From Paenibacillus nanensis (GTDB lineage Bacteria; Bacillota; Bacilli; Paenibacillales; Paenibacillaceae), in assembly GCF_003583765.1 (NCBI RefSeq), contig NZ_QXQA01000017.1, positions 1 to 64,000 of the forward strand: a stretch of 64,000 bases of DNA. The letters run 5' to 3'. Numbering within the stretch: position 1 is the stretch's first letter; each line of letters begins with the position of its first letter. Both the position numbers and the translations under genes were made by a program. The notes under the pieces were generated by a model. That model was not told the DNA's origin, searched no databases, and worked only from the letters and a program-made list of their open reading frames with translations. Positions 1 to 8,013 of the stretch are shown in pieces.

Positions 1-8
1 AACTTCAT
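1..8 (-). CDS. Start of a truncated gene at the left edge
   Basis: An ATG at 8..6 on the minus strand follows an AGGAGG ribosome binding site (complement of 19-24) with a spacing of 10 nt. Only the first two codons (Met-Lys) lie in the window, so nothing can be said about the product. The strand matches the neighbouring genes. Confidence 0.4.
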
Positions 9-66
9 AGTAGAGCGACCTCCTGATGGGCTTTTTGAGGCTTTTGACCTCGTGTGCAACTCCATC

Positions 67-236
67 TTACCGGAGGCGCTCGTTTTTGTTCAAACGCCAA
101 AATATTCGTTTTACAGGAATTCTATCGAGTATTTTTTCAATCCTCTTTTTAGTAAAGACATCCAGCAAGGGCCTCACTCCGATATTTTCGATAACATGCT
201 TAAATAAGTTATTTTCCGGATTGGCCTTACACCATT
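67..236 (-). pseudogene. Possible C-terminal remnant of an unknown protein
   Basis: A minus-strand frame stays open for nearly 60 codons up to TAA at 69..67. Its composition looks protein-like (basic, helical, ending RIFWRLNKNERLR), but it has no ATG. Its upstream part overlaps the end of the acetamidase gene in another frame. The only candidate starts are a GTG at 177 and TTG codons without a convincing ribosome binding site. It may be the tail of a gene truncated by rearrangement, or chance. I do not recognise the family. Confidence 0.22.
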
Positions 237-1177
237 TAGAATACCTTTAATGCCTCATGCGGAAGGACGGCATGCACGCCTTTGATCCCGTTTACCACTT
301 GCGTGATCCTTAAGTCGACCACCGAGCTTCCTAAAGCCATCGCTTCCACTCTATTCAAGTTATATAGATTGCCCATGAGGTTTAACATCCCATCCATCGC
401 TTGCACCGTTGCTTCGTTTAAATCCTCATGAAAACCAAAGCTAATCCAACCGCTCGGCGTATTGGCAATGGGCCTCTCAAGCTTCAGATCGCGATTTACC
501 GAGAACGTTAGTTCCACCAAATCTATTGGACATTCAATCGCTTGACAGCTAATCTCCCCATCACCTTGAGCGGCGTGACCATCCCCAACGAAGAAATAAG
601 CGCCGTCAACCGAAATCGGCAAATACAAGACACTTCCTTTCGTCAGTTCCTTACAATCGATATTCCCGCCGCAAAAGCGTGGAGGCCACGTCGTATGGAT
701 CCCTGTTTCCTCAGGCGGCATCGCGAATATGCCCATAAAAGGGTTTAGTCCTACCGAAAATTCTCGCCCATTCACTCGCGTTTTGCCAATCAAGCTTTGA
801 CGATCTAATTCCCATTGGAGCGTGATTTCGTTATATTCGGTTAATCCCAGCTTTTGGTTTTGCCAATTCGGATATTGCCCTGCGCTCGTAAACCCATAAG
901 GGCCGGGAATAACCTCATTTATTTTTATTTCCAGAGTCAACCCTTTTTTTGCCTCTTCGATTATTATAGGACCGCAAAGAGCATGACCCGCATCAAGCTC
1001 CTTTCTTCTTTCAAAAGGCTTTATTCGCTGACCATCTGCGGAAGATGTTCCCCAGCCAGCATCAAAGCAGGCATATTGTACGGTATCCCCGGACTTGATA
1101 CGCAAGATAGAATCAAAATCAGCCGATAATGAACCATATAGATTCGTGCGATTTGGCTGGACCTTGTAAACGGCCAT
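236..1177 (-). CDS. Acetamidase/formamidase family protein
   Basis: Predicted cytoplasmic amidase of the FmdA/AmdA family, which hydrolyses short aliphatic amides such as formamide or acetamide to ammonia and the acid. Family signatures are visible: PRFCGGNIDCKEL and GDGHAAQGDGEI, the metal/active-site region of these beta-sandwich enzymes. At 313 residues it has the usual length. The ATG at 1177 is preferred because GGGGAGG lies 6 nt upstream; a TTG 15 nt further out coincides with that site. No transporter is adjacent. The family is clear; the substrate is inferred only. Confidence 0.88.
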   Translation of the reverse strand: MAVYKVQPNRTNLYGSLSADFDSILRIKSGDTVQYACFDAGWGTSSADGQRIKPFERRKELDAGHALCGPIIIEEAKKGLTLEIKINEVIPGPYGFTSAGQYPNWQNQKLGLTEYNEITLQWELDRQSLIGKTRVNGREFSVGLNPFMGIFAMPPEETGIHTTWPPRFCGGNIDCKELTKGSVLYLPISVDGAYFFVGDGHAAQGDGEISCQAIECPIDLVELTFSVNRDLKLERPIANTPSGWISFGFHEDLNEATVQAMDGMLNLMGNLYNLNRVEAMALGSSVVDLRITQVVNGIKGVHAVLPHEALKVF

Positions 1178-1302
1178 AAATAACCTCCCCAAAGATCTGT
1201 TAACCCCAGCGCTTTAACATCATTTCTTTACGCTTTTTTACTGGACAATATACCATGACCTCTTTCTTTTCCCCATCTCATAGGTAAATTCCTTTTTATT
1301 CC

Positions 1303-1461
1303 TTAATGTTTATTCAACTCGGATTTCTTCAACAGCTCCTTCAGCTCCGCAACATCTCTCGCTAAATCCGATTGATCGATTGCCGAGCTTATGATCCATT
1401 GCAGCACGAATACCAGCACGACGAGCAACAGCATTCCTATTATTATTGCAGCTATAACCAC
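1303..1461 (-). CDS. Small single-pass membrane protein (52 aa)
   Basis: Starts with GTG at 1461, about 11 nt after GGGAGG, and ends with TAA at 1303. Residues 2-25 form one hydrophobic helix (IIIGMLLLVVLVFVLQWI). A charged coiled-coil-like segment follows (DLARDVAELKELLKK). Architecture and length resemble the 60-residue protein at 39382-39564, which also has an N-terminal helix, then a serine/aspartate linker, then an Asp-Val/Ala-x-x-Leu-type coil. Function is unknown; a small membrane anchor or modulator is the most that can be inferred. Confidence 0.6.
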   Translation of the reverse strand: MVIAAIIIGMLLLVVLVFVLQWIISSAIDQSDLARDVAELKELLKKSELNKH

Positions 1462-1500
1462 CTTGGCTTCTTCCTCCCTTTTTAAATCTTTACCAAAAGA

Positions 1501-2040
1501 TCACTCTTCTTCGAAGTATTCGAGTTTCAACGTATCCCCTTCAATCATTGGATAAACATTAATTTTTTTAAGCATGACGAAAACTTGTCCCCGAAAATCA
1601 AACAATTCAACTCCGGGATAATAGGCGTACGATTTCTGGAGGGTTATTGGCTCTTGGTTCGGCAGTTCAAAAACAATTTCATTTTCATTTGGTTTGATGT
1701 ATTTTTTAAAAACTCTGGCCTTTATATAATATTCGTCATCGAATACGGCGAGCTGGTATTGCGAGTTGCCTCTAGGGTTAGGATAGACTTCAAAGGATTT
1801 GGATTCGGTCTCGTATTTCGGCGAGTTTTTAATCACTTGCCAAACTTGATCTAAAGTAAAAGGCATACGCAGTAATTTATGACTTATCTCTTCAAGCAGC
1901 TGAATAACTTTTGAAAGTCCCATTAATAGCGGACCAGCCACGAATCCTGCCAGCAGAAGAGCCAGGTCACCGCCGGCAAAGCCGTACAACAGTCCGAATA
2001 GGAATACGAGAAGTCCTATTATAAATAAGAAGACTTGCAC
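1501..2040 (-). CDS. Hypothetical membrane-anchored protein
   Basis: Not recognised. The first ~50 residues hold two hydrophobic segments (VFLFIIGLLVFLFGLLYGF and LALLLAGFVAGPLLMGL). About 130 soluble residues rich in beta-forming stretches and aromatics follow. The GTG at 2040 is favoured because AAAGGG lies 9 nt upstream; a TTG at 2049 directly abuts that site. It lies 39 nt upstream of the 52-residue membrane protein, on the same strand, so the two may be co-transcribed. Confidence 0.6.
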   Translation of the reverse strand: MQVFLFIIGLLVFLFGLLYGFAGGDLALLLAGFVAGPLLMGLSKVIQLLEEISHKLLRMPFTLDQVWQVIKNSPKYETESKSFEVYPNPRGNSQYQLAVFDDEYYIKARVFKKYIKPNENEIVFELPNQEPITLQKSYAYYPGVELFDFRGQVFVMLKKINVYPMIEGDTLKLEYFEEE

Positions 2041-2099
2041 TTTGATCAACCCTTTCGACTTGTATGGAACGCCTCCTGATCAGACTTCAGCTTAAGACG

Positions 2100-2134
2100 A
2101 AACCCACCTTAGGGGTCAGCCTTGGGGTGGGTTT
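2100..2134 (-). terminator. Possible hairpin terminator
   Basis: A 9-bp inverted repeat, AAACCCACC (2100-2108) and GGTGGGTTT (2126-2134), lies downstream of the DinB-like gene. No long U tract follows on either strand, so termination is only moderately likely. Confidence 0.4.
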
Positions 2135-2190
2135 GGCAGCTATTAGAATTACGATTAAGACCGGCAGCACCAATCATTCATTGTTCCGCC

Positions 2191-2655
2191 TTAGCAAACG
2201 TTGTTCTTGATCCCCTCGATCTGATTTCTATGGTGCCGATCATGCCAAATAAAGTCTTTCAAATAAGCCTCAACCGTAAATGGATTCCCGTCGGCATCGA
2301 CATACGCTTTCGCAAACTTTGATTGGTCCTGCTTCCTAATTGCATCAATAATTTGATCACGATAACTTATGCTTAGCTGCATAACCTCTTCCTTTTGTTT
2401 TTCCCTTCCGATCCGGACCGACGCCGCATTAAATTCATCATAGTCCAAGTGCTTTAAAGTCAGAGGCGTTCCGTCCGATATCGGAAGAATCGCCGCCTCA
2501 AGGAAATACTTATCCCAGAGATAAATATGGCTGACAACATCATGGACGGACCATTTCCCTTCACGCAATGGTTCGGACCAATCCCAATGCTCGATCTCCC
2601 TTAAAAATGTTTTCCATTCGGCAAACGCTTCAAGCATGTCATTTTTCAGCTGCAA
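2191..2655 (-). CDS. DinB-fold (four-helix bundle) protein
   Basis: A 154-residue helical protein of the DinB/YfiT superfamily, whose members use three histidines to bind a divalent metal and often act as thiol-dependent S-transferases. The metal site fits SHIYLWD near residue 48 and WHDRHHRNQI near the C-terminus. TTG at 2655 is chosen because GGGAG lies 8 nt upstream; longer versions begin within or before that site. It is distinct from the BstA-like paralogue at 38687. The substrate cannot be read from the sequence. Confidence 0.72.
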   Translation of the reverse strand: MQLKNDMLEAFAEWKTFLREIEHWDWSEPLREGKWSVHDVVSHIYLWDKYFLEAAILPISDGTPLTLKHLDYDEFNAASVRIGREKQKEEVMQLSISYRDQIIDAIRKQDQSKFAKAYVDADGNPFTVEAYLKDFIWHDRHHRNQIEGIKNNVC

Positions 2656-2720
2656 ATCAACCACTCCCAAAGGATATTCGCCTCAATCTTCTAGTTCCTC
2701 CAATATTAATTGAGCATCCG

Positions 2721-3119
2721 TTACTTAATCGCTATGTATATCTCCATTTCGCCATTCGGATAATATTTTTCAAAATCGTATGTGTACGCTCTGTTCAATG
2801 TGCCTGAATTTTCACGTTCCCATATCCTCTTCCACATGTTAAGAATGCCTTGCTCTTCCGAGGTGTCCACATTGAAAATTTCATATTTTGCATTCTTCGG
2901 TATTTCCAGCGAAGCTTCGCTCTGGCTATCCTCCAAAGCAATACTCAATGTATAGTCGCCTTTATAGTTACTCTCGTAATCATGATAGATACCGTAGATC
3001 GTGGCATCTGGATGAGTTAGTCTCTTCGCCGCTTCTTTCCACAACCCTGAAATCTTTTGCAGCAGAAGAGGATCGTTAAAATTATTCGTCCGCACTTCAT
3101 TAATAATGGCTAATTTCAT
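2721..3119 (-). CDS. GyrI-like small-molecule-binding (effector-binding) domain protein
   Basis: A 132-residue stand-alone effector-binding domain resembling the C-terminal ligand module of AraC/MerR multidrug regulators. Supporting signs are YGIYHDYESNYKGDYTLSIAL, a spaced glutamate/aromatic pattern, and the late WKRIWERE...YDFEKYYP segment typical of these folds. It has no DNA-binding domain, so it is a ligand sequesterer or orphan sensor rather than a regulator by itself. The start is supported by GGGAGG upstream of ATG at 3119. The ligand is unknown. Confidence 0.65.
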   Translation of the reverse strand: MKLAIINEVRTNNFNDPLLLQKISGLWKEAAKRLTHPDATIYGIYHDYESNYKGDYTLSIALEDSQSEASLEIPKNAKYEIFNVDTSEEQGILNMWKRIWERENSGTLNRAYTYDFEKYYPNGEMEIYIAIK

Positions 3120-3206
3120 AAGCGTTCTTCCCTCCCCTCAGCCCTTTCATATTACCATCATCTGCCACTTTAGACAAGAACAAATGTTCGTTGTTGATAT
3201 ACCAGC

Positions 3207-3581
3207 TTAGGCAAGCAAATAAGCGATTCCTAACGTAATGACGCTTGAGATCATCATGGAAAATGGCGTCATTCGGAACGCTACCGTTCTGTTATCCCGC
3301 ACATATTGGATTGATCCCTGACTTCGGATCTCCTGACTCTCACGTTCGGCTTCGAGTGGATCGTAGACCCCATAATCGCTATCTTGTTGTATGAGCTGAT
3401 TCCCCAGAAAAGATCTGCCCTTCATGGAAAAAAGGATCCCGAGCAGCAGAACAGATAAACCCGTATAGGTTAAAGTGTCTAAAAAAGAACGCTTATAAAA
3501 ATAGCTGATCCCAAACGAGACCAAAAAAATGATTCCCATGCCTAATAAGGATAGAATGGTCAGCCATTTCAGTTTCTTCAT
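3207..3581 (-). CDS. Hypothetical membrane protein with three helices
   Basis: A 124-residue protein with hydrophobic segments at about 7-25, 32-53 and 103-123. A polar acidic loop between the second and third (QQDSDYGVYDPLEAERESQE) is probably cytoplasmic. The pattern SFLDTLTYTGLSVLLLGIL resembles DUF3899-type small membrane proteins, though I cannot confirm this. ATG at 3581 is preferred over GTG at 3593, because the GGGGAGGG site abuts the GTG. It follows a lipoprotein gene on the same strand. Confidence 0.6.
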   Translation of the reverse strand: MKKLKWLTILSLLGMGIIFLVSFGISYFYKRSFLDTLTYTGLSVLLLGILFSMKGRSFLGNQLIQQDSDYGVYDPLEAERESQEIRSQGSIQYVRDNRTVAFRMTPFSMMISSVITLGIAYLLA

Positions 3582-3644
3582 CCTTCCCAGCACCCTCCCC
3601 TCATTACATACGGAAAATTAATATATACGCTGTGTAAAGAGCCG

Positions 3645-4142
3645 TCATCGTGTAGGCTCCGTCGGGAACGCTAACACCAGTCTGTTCGAGTCCTTATCTT
3701 CCGTCCACTCCATTGTAAAATTTGATTTTTCTATAAATGCTTCAAGCTCCTCCTTCTTGTCAAAAACATAATAGCCAGTTATTTCGTAGCTATCATTTGG
3801 ATGCAATTCACCTTTATCGATCCCTTTATATAACGAACCATTTTTATACGTCAAAGGAATCGCCTCATGAAAGGCCGCTTGAAATGTTTCTGCCGTTTTT
3901 GCTCCTCGATTTTCAAGCCTAAGATAAAAATGCAGCATAATGGAATGCTCCGTCGCTTCGGATTCGATCGACCTCATCGTATTCAAGTCCGTAATGATTT
4001 CATATTGCAAGGAGTTCCAAATATCTGCTCCGTTTGCTGGGTTCAAGCGCTCGGAGTGCAAGTCCAATTTTTCATTTGATGCGCATCCCATCAATAAACC
4101 GGCCAATATAACGACACATAACGCCTTGAAATGATTTTTCAT
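3645..4142 (-). CDS. Hypothetical lipoprotein
   Basis: A 165-residue exported lipoprotein: basic N-terminus, hydrophobic stretch and lipobox LLMGC at residues 17-21. The mature domain (IMLHFYLRLENRGAKTAETF, then DSYEITGYYVF) looks like a beta-sandwich of the DUF4352/telokin type found in many Bacillota lipoproteins, but the family is not certain. AGGAGGG precedes the ATG. It is probably tethered to the outer face of the cytoplasmic membrane; function unknown. Confidence 0.65.
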   Translation of the reverse strand: MKNHFKALCVVILAGLLMGCASNEKLDLHSERLNPANGADIWNSLQYEIITDLNTMRSIESEATEHSIMLHFYLRLENRGAKTAETFQAAFHEAIPLTYKNGSLYKGIDKGELHPNDSYEITGYYVFDKKEELEAFIEKSNFTMEWTEDKDSNRLVLAFPTEPTR

Positions 4143-4180
4143 CTTTCCCTCCTTACCTTTGCAAGGACAACTGCGGCGGT

Positions 4181-4594
4181 TTAAAGAAAAAAGTCCAGCC
4201 CGGAAGAAAAACTTCCTCTCTTGCGCGCCTCCAGCACATCCGGGTCGTAAATGTCAACTGAACCGCAGCCCAGGCAGGAAACAAAAAGATAGTGGTGATG
4301 CTGAATGTCCAGCAGCTTGCTGAGGCCGGCGCCCGTCATCGCCACTTCGTTCACCCGGTAGCCCTGATGGCCGCATTTCGAACATGCGTAATGTCCGATA
4401 TCCCGCTCCTCCAATTCCCCAGCCCCCTGGTCACGCTGGGCCGGGACTTCCGCGCCTTCCGCGAACTCTTCCTCCGTTGCTTCCGTCCCGTTCAAATGCT
4501 CCGGCAGCACCTCATGCCGGCAAAGCGGACATAGGTCACCGCTTAGAACAACCTCTTCTCCGCACCATGGACAATGCACATTCATTCGTTTCAT
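4181..4594 (-). CDS. Zinc-ribbon protein
   Basis: A 137-residue protein with an N-terminal CPWCGEE...CPLCRHE pair (residues 9-27), a long acidic linker, and a second Cys4 ribbon (CSKCGHQGYR and CLGCGSVDIYDPDVL). The C-terminal half matches the nucleic-acid-binding zinc-ribbon proteins common in Paenibacillus. Two structural zinc sites are predicted. It probably binds nucleic acid or protein in the cytoplasm; no partner gene is evident. Confidence 0.65.
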   Translation of the reverse strand: MKRMNVHCPWCGEEVVLSGDLCPLCRHEVLPEHLNGTEATEEEFAEGAEVPAQRDQGAGELEERDIGHYACSKCGHQGYRVNEVAMTGAGLSKLLDIQHHHYLFVSCLGCGSVDIYDPDVLEARKRGSFSSGLDFFL

Positions 4595-4664
4595 CCTCCC
4601 GTTGCCTCATTACTCCTATAACGTTGTCTCTTGTTTAAAGGTCGCATGATTTCCCAAAAAAGTA

Positions 4665-4696
4665 AATACCCGCAAACTGCGCCGTTTGCGGGTATT
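4665..4696 (-). terminator. Intrinsic terminator of the amidase gene
   Basis: A perfect 13-bp stem, AATACCCGCAAAC / GTTTGCGGGTATT, with a 6-nt loop. On the minus strand it is followed by TTACTTTTTT. It lies just downstream of the amidase stop codon. Confidence 0.85.
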
Positions 4697-4734
4697 CTCC
4701 CCTTCCAACTAACTTGCTAAAAGAACAATGCCCG

Positions 4735-5436
4735 TCAGCCCGGCTGCGGATCCTGCCCGCTTACCCGGCGCAGCTCGTTGGCCAAGCGGTTAAATTCCTG
4801 ACGCGCCTCCTCCGAACGTGTCGCCATATAGGCGGCGCTTAGAAATGCAATAATTTTGTTCGCGTCCTCCGGTGTCAGCATAGGCTCTTCCCCCTCGTTC
4901 TGATCGTCATCTCCATTGTCCGTACCGCTGTCATTACCGCCCTTCAGCTTCGCATCCACGCTTGCGACAAAGGACTTCCACCCGCCCCATTTCCCATCCC
5001 GGTTCATTAAGCGAGGGCAGTTCTTCCCGCTCCAATCGAAGTGCCTGCGCAGCCGGTTCGTGCCCCAGCCTCGTTCTCTCAGCATCGATGCGACTAAGGT
5101 CGCGGCGTTTTCCAGCGTTGCGGCATAATTGCCGCTTTCCGTAATCTCAATGCCAATCGACGTCCGATTGCCGCTTCCCGCGCCGCTGCCGTCTCCCGCA
5201 TGCCACGCCACTTCATTAAGCGGAATACATTCAATCGCTTCCCGCTCGTCGACCACGATATGGTAGGAAGCCGTTGCGTTATTGGACGAATTCGTCAGCC
5301 AGTTTCGCTCGTTGCGCGCCGTGCTGGACGGATTAGCCGTATTGTGAATCGTGATGGTCGTCTCATTCAACGCGAGCCCGGGCCGACGGTTGTTTTTTGT
5401 AGACCTTGGAATGTGGTCCACCACATACGTGTACAT
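4735..5436 (-). CDS. N-acetylmuramoyl-L-alanine amidase (Amidase_2), leaderless
   Basis: A zinc amidase that cleaves the lactyl bond between MurNAc and L-alanine in peptidoglycan. The Amidase_2 domain covers residues 1-165: ITIHNTAN holds the first zinc histidine, and RRHFDWSGKNCPRLM holds the second histidine and conserved Cys-Pro. An acidic linker (NDSGTDNGDDDQNEGEE) leads to a helical ~50-residue tail. No signal peptide is present, as in phage endolysins and the B. subtilis XlyA/CwlA group. The start at 5436 has AGGGAG 8 nt upstream. It follows a glucosaminidase gene, suggesting a lytic pair. Confidence 0.85.
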   Translation of the reverse strand: MYTYVVDHIPRSTKNNRRPGLALNETTITIHNTANPSSTARNERNWLTNSSNNATASYHIVVDEREAIECIPLNEVAWHAGDGSGAGSGNRTSIGIEITESGNYAATLENAATLVASMLRERGWGTNRLRRHFDWSGKNCPRLMNRDGKWGGWKSFVASVDAKLKGGNDSGTDNGDDDQNEGEEPMLTPEDANKIIAFLSAAYMATRSEEARQEFNRLANELRRVSGQDPQPG

Positions 5437-5503
5437 CCCGCTTGCTCCCTTCTTATGAGCTTCGTCTTCCATCCTATTCCGAACCGGGCGTAATGGAGCC
5501 TGG

Positions 5504-6274
5504 TCAACCCAGCATTACGGCTTTCGCTTCGTTATCCCATGTCACCCCGATACCTAGCACTTCCGCCAAATCCCGTACTTTCACGTAGCCGGTCGACTCC
5601 GAAAGGACGGTCTCGAGCTCTTTTCCATTTACGGTAACCTTGCTTCCCGTCCAGCCAATCGTCGCTCCGAGCGCTTCTCCGATTCGTCGTGCCGGAATCC
5701 AGGTGACGCCGTCGCGCAAATAGCCGGGAGCAAGCACTTGGCCTTGCTGGATGACCGGCACAAGCGACGCTCCCTTAAGCTTGCTCGGCAGCGGCTGCGG
5801 CTTGCCCTGATCATCGAATCGTTTCAGATTATATTGCCGGATAAGCGCGATGAGTTTATTCGCATATTCGGGGTCCGTCGCGTATCCGCTCGTCTGCAGC
5901 GCTTGCGCCTGTCTCTCCGGCGTTCCCGCCTGCCTGACTCCCGCATATCTCGCCGCGCTTAGAAAAATATCTTGATCTTTATAAAAATGATAGATGCTTT
6001 TGTACGCGCGAAATGCCGCTCTCGCTTCCACGGAGCGGTTATCGACGTACTCCCACGTCCCTCTGACGACAGCTTCGCCCTGCCAATAATCGTTGGCAGG
6101 TCCTGTACCGACCTTAATGCCTCCGAGGTTATTCCATGCGTGAATAACGCCGCCGGTTTCCAATATGCTTTGCGCGATACGTACTGAAGGAAACAGCGGA
6201 GATCCTTCTTGCCTGACCAAAATGACCGCAGGCGCAATCGCCGCGATGAATTGCTCTCTTGACAGTTGTGCCAT
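5504..6274 (-). CDS. Beta-N-acetylglucosaminidase (GH73) with copper-amine-oxidase-like C-terminal domain
   Basis: Residues ~8-150 form a GH73/FlgJ-LytG-type domain: the catalytic glutamate lies in AQSILETGG, and WNNLGGIK and GYATDPEYANKL are typical. Residues ~175-255 match the stalk domain called copper amine oxidase N-terminal-like (RDGVTWIPARRIGEALGA, YVKVRDLAEVLGI), common on Paenibacillus wall proteins. No signal peptide is visible. Start 6274 has GGAGG 9 nt upstream; earlier in-frame ATGs would add an unlikely leader. The gene lies 67 nt upstream of the amidase. It predicts glycan-strand cleavage. Confidence 0.85.
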   Translation of the reverse strand: MAQLSREQFIAAIAPAVILVRQEGSPLFPSVRIAQSILETGGVIHAWNNLGGIKVGTGPANDYWQGEAVVRGTWEYVDNRSVEARAAFRAYKSIYHFYKDQDIFLSAARYAGVRQAGTPERQAQALQTSGYATDPEYANKLIALIRQYNLKRFDDQGKPQPLPSKLKGASLVPVIQQGQVLAPGYLRDGVTWIPARRIGEALGATIGWTGSKVTVNGKELETVLSESTGYVKVRDLAEVLGIGVTWDNEAKAVMLG

Positions 6275-6404
6275 CGTTCCAGCTCCTCCCGCTTCAAAAG
6301 TCCCTGCACAGAATCCTCCACACACTATTGTTATATGCGACAGCTTGGCAAAAGGAAACGGCCTTTCATCCGTTGCGGACAAAAGACCGTTTAATCCGAA
6401 TCAT

Positions 6405-7247
6405 CTATATTCGATAAAACCGTTTAGCGTTACGCAGCAAAGCGGTTTCCGCCTCCGCTAAAGGCAATCCTTTCAGCCTAGCGATTTCCGCCGCCACGCG
6501 CTTCACCATCGGCGGCTTCGTGCTCTGACCGGCGAAAGGGCCTTCATGCGGCCATGGCCCATCCGTCTCGGTCATCATCAGCTCAAGCGGATATCGCTTC
6601 GCCAGCGCGATGATTTCGGGCTCGTACACAACGTCCGGCGTAAGGGAGATGAAATATCCCGCCTCGATCAGGCGTTCTACCGTTTGCATACTGCCCTTGA
6701 ACCAATGAAAGTGAGCGCTGCTCACGTTATAACGGCGAAGCAGCTCATAAGCTTTGTCCGCGTCCTCATAAACCGCGTGCAGCACGATCGGACAGTCCAG
6801 CTCCGCGGCTAGGCGGACGAACGACTCAAGCAATTCAAGATGCGCCGTTTCGTCAAACGTCTTCCCCGCAGCCTCCCGCTCCGTCCGCATGTAATAGGGC
6901 AGTCCGACTTCGCCGATGGCAAAAGCTTCACCCGCCGTATGCCGCTCGCGAATCCAGGTCAGCAGCCGTTCGCGTTCTTGAGCTGACGGAGGCTCCTGCT
7001 CCGGATGAAATCCATAAGCCGGATGAACGCTGCCCGGATAACGCCTCGCCAGCTCCGCATTGATCTTGCTGGACGCGAGATCCATCGAGACGGCGACAAC
7101 CGTTGCTACCCCTTCCCGGAACGCCTCCTCAAGCAGACGGTCCCGCTCCTCTACCGTATATTTATCGAGATGGATATGGGCGTCGACGTACGACGCCGGC
7201 TCGTCAAGCTGATTTGCTTCCCAAATCGCCTTCGTCCCCTTAACCAT
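6405..7247 (-). CDS. TatD-family metal-dependent hydrolase
   Basis: A 280-residue TIM-barrel metallohydrolase. The first metal motif DAHIHLDKY is near residue 22, AIGEVGLPYY holds the bridging glutamate, LHAVYED and HFHWFKGS carry later histidines, and MMTETDGPW gives the final aspartate. TatD proteins act as 3'-5' DNA/RNA exonucleases or D-aminoacyl-tRNA deacylases; this branch is annotated only as a putative DNase. GGAG lies 7 nt before the ATG, and the start overlaps the end of thiZ by 8 nt, so it may be translationally coupled to the thi operon. Confidence 0.85.
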   Translation of the reverse strand: MVKGTKAIWEANQLDEPASYVDAHIHLDKYTVEERDRLLEEAFREGVATVVAVSMDLASSKINAELARRYPGSVHPAYGFHPEQEPPSAQERERLLTWIRERHTAGEAFAIGEVGLPYYMRTEREAAGKTFDETAHLELLESFVRLAAELDCPIVLHAVYEDADKAYELLRRYNVSSAHFHWFKGSMQTVERLIEAGYFISLTPDVVYEPEIIALAKRYPLELMMTETDGPWPHEGPFAGQSTKPPMVKRVAAEIARLKGLPLAEAETALLRNAKRFYRI

Positions 7248-8013
7248 GCGGCTGCTCCTTCCTTCCGCTCGTTTGCAGATGACGGTAAATCCGTCCCTTT
7301 AATGCATTGAACCGGGCGTCCTCCCACAGCTCCTCCCGGCGCGGCCGCTCGAACGGCACGATGATTTCATCACGTATTTCTGCCGGCGAGGCGGACAGCA
7401 CGATAATCCGATCGGACAAATAGAGCGCCTCTTCAATACTGTGCGTAACCAGAAGCACCGAGCGGCGGTTCTCTTCCCAGATCGACAGCAACCATTTCTG
7501 CATTTCGGCTCTCGTCAGCGCGTCCAGCGCGCCGAACGGCTCATCAAGCAGCATAAGAGGCTGCGGCGAGAGCAGGGCCCTCAAGAAGGACACGCGCTGC
7601 TGCATGCCGCCGGACAGCACATGGGGGTAAGCGCCGGCATACTCCGCAAGGCCGATTCGCGCCAGCCATGCGAGCGCATCCTTCCTGGCGCTTCCTTTCT
7701 CCGCGCCCGCAATAACGAGCGATTGCTCGATATTGCCTGCGACCGTGAGCCATGGCAGCAGCGACGCTTGCTGCGGCATATACGCGACATGTCCGGTCTC
7801 GCCGGTTGTCTCCCTTCCGCCAATGCGCACCTCGCCGGACGAAGGGGAGAGCAGCCCTCCGATCACGCTGAACAGCGTCGTCTTGCCGCTTCCCGAAGGC
7901 CCGATAATCGAGACGAACTCGCCGTCCTCCACGCGCAGCGACACATCCCGCAATACCTCTTTAACGCCTCGTCCGTCGCGGAAGCCGACGTTTAATCCAT
8001 TAACCTCCAGCAT
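7240..8013 (-). CDS. thiZ: ABC transporter ATPase, thiamine-precursor uptake
   Basis: A 257-residue nucleotide-binding subunit of the nitrate/taurine/thiamine-precursor class. It has Walker A GPSGSGKTT (~39), Q-loop MPQQ, signature LSGGMQQR, Walker B LMLLDEPFGALD and switch histidine in VTHSIEEAL. It powers the ThiX permease encoded immediately upstream (14-nt overlap). The assignment to formylaminopyrimidine/HMP import rests on ThiY and the TPP riboswitch at the operon head. Start 8013 follows GGGGGAG. Confidence 0.85.
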   Translation of the reverse strand: MLEVNGLNVGFRDGRGVKEVLRDVSLRVEDGEFVSIIGPSGSGKTTLFSVIGGLLSPSSGEVRIGGRETTGETGHVAYMPQQASLLPWLTVAGNIEQSLVIAGAEKGSARKDALAWLARIGLAEYAGAYPHVLSGGMQQRVSFLRALLSPQPLMLLDEPFGALDALTRAEMQKWLLSIWEENRRSVLLVTHSIEEALYLSDRIIVLSASPAEIRDEIIVPFERPRREELWEDARFNALKGRIYRHLQTSGRKEQPHG

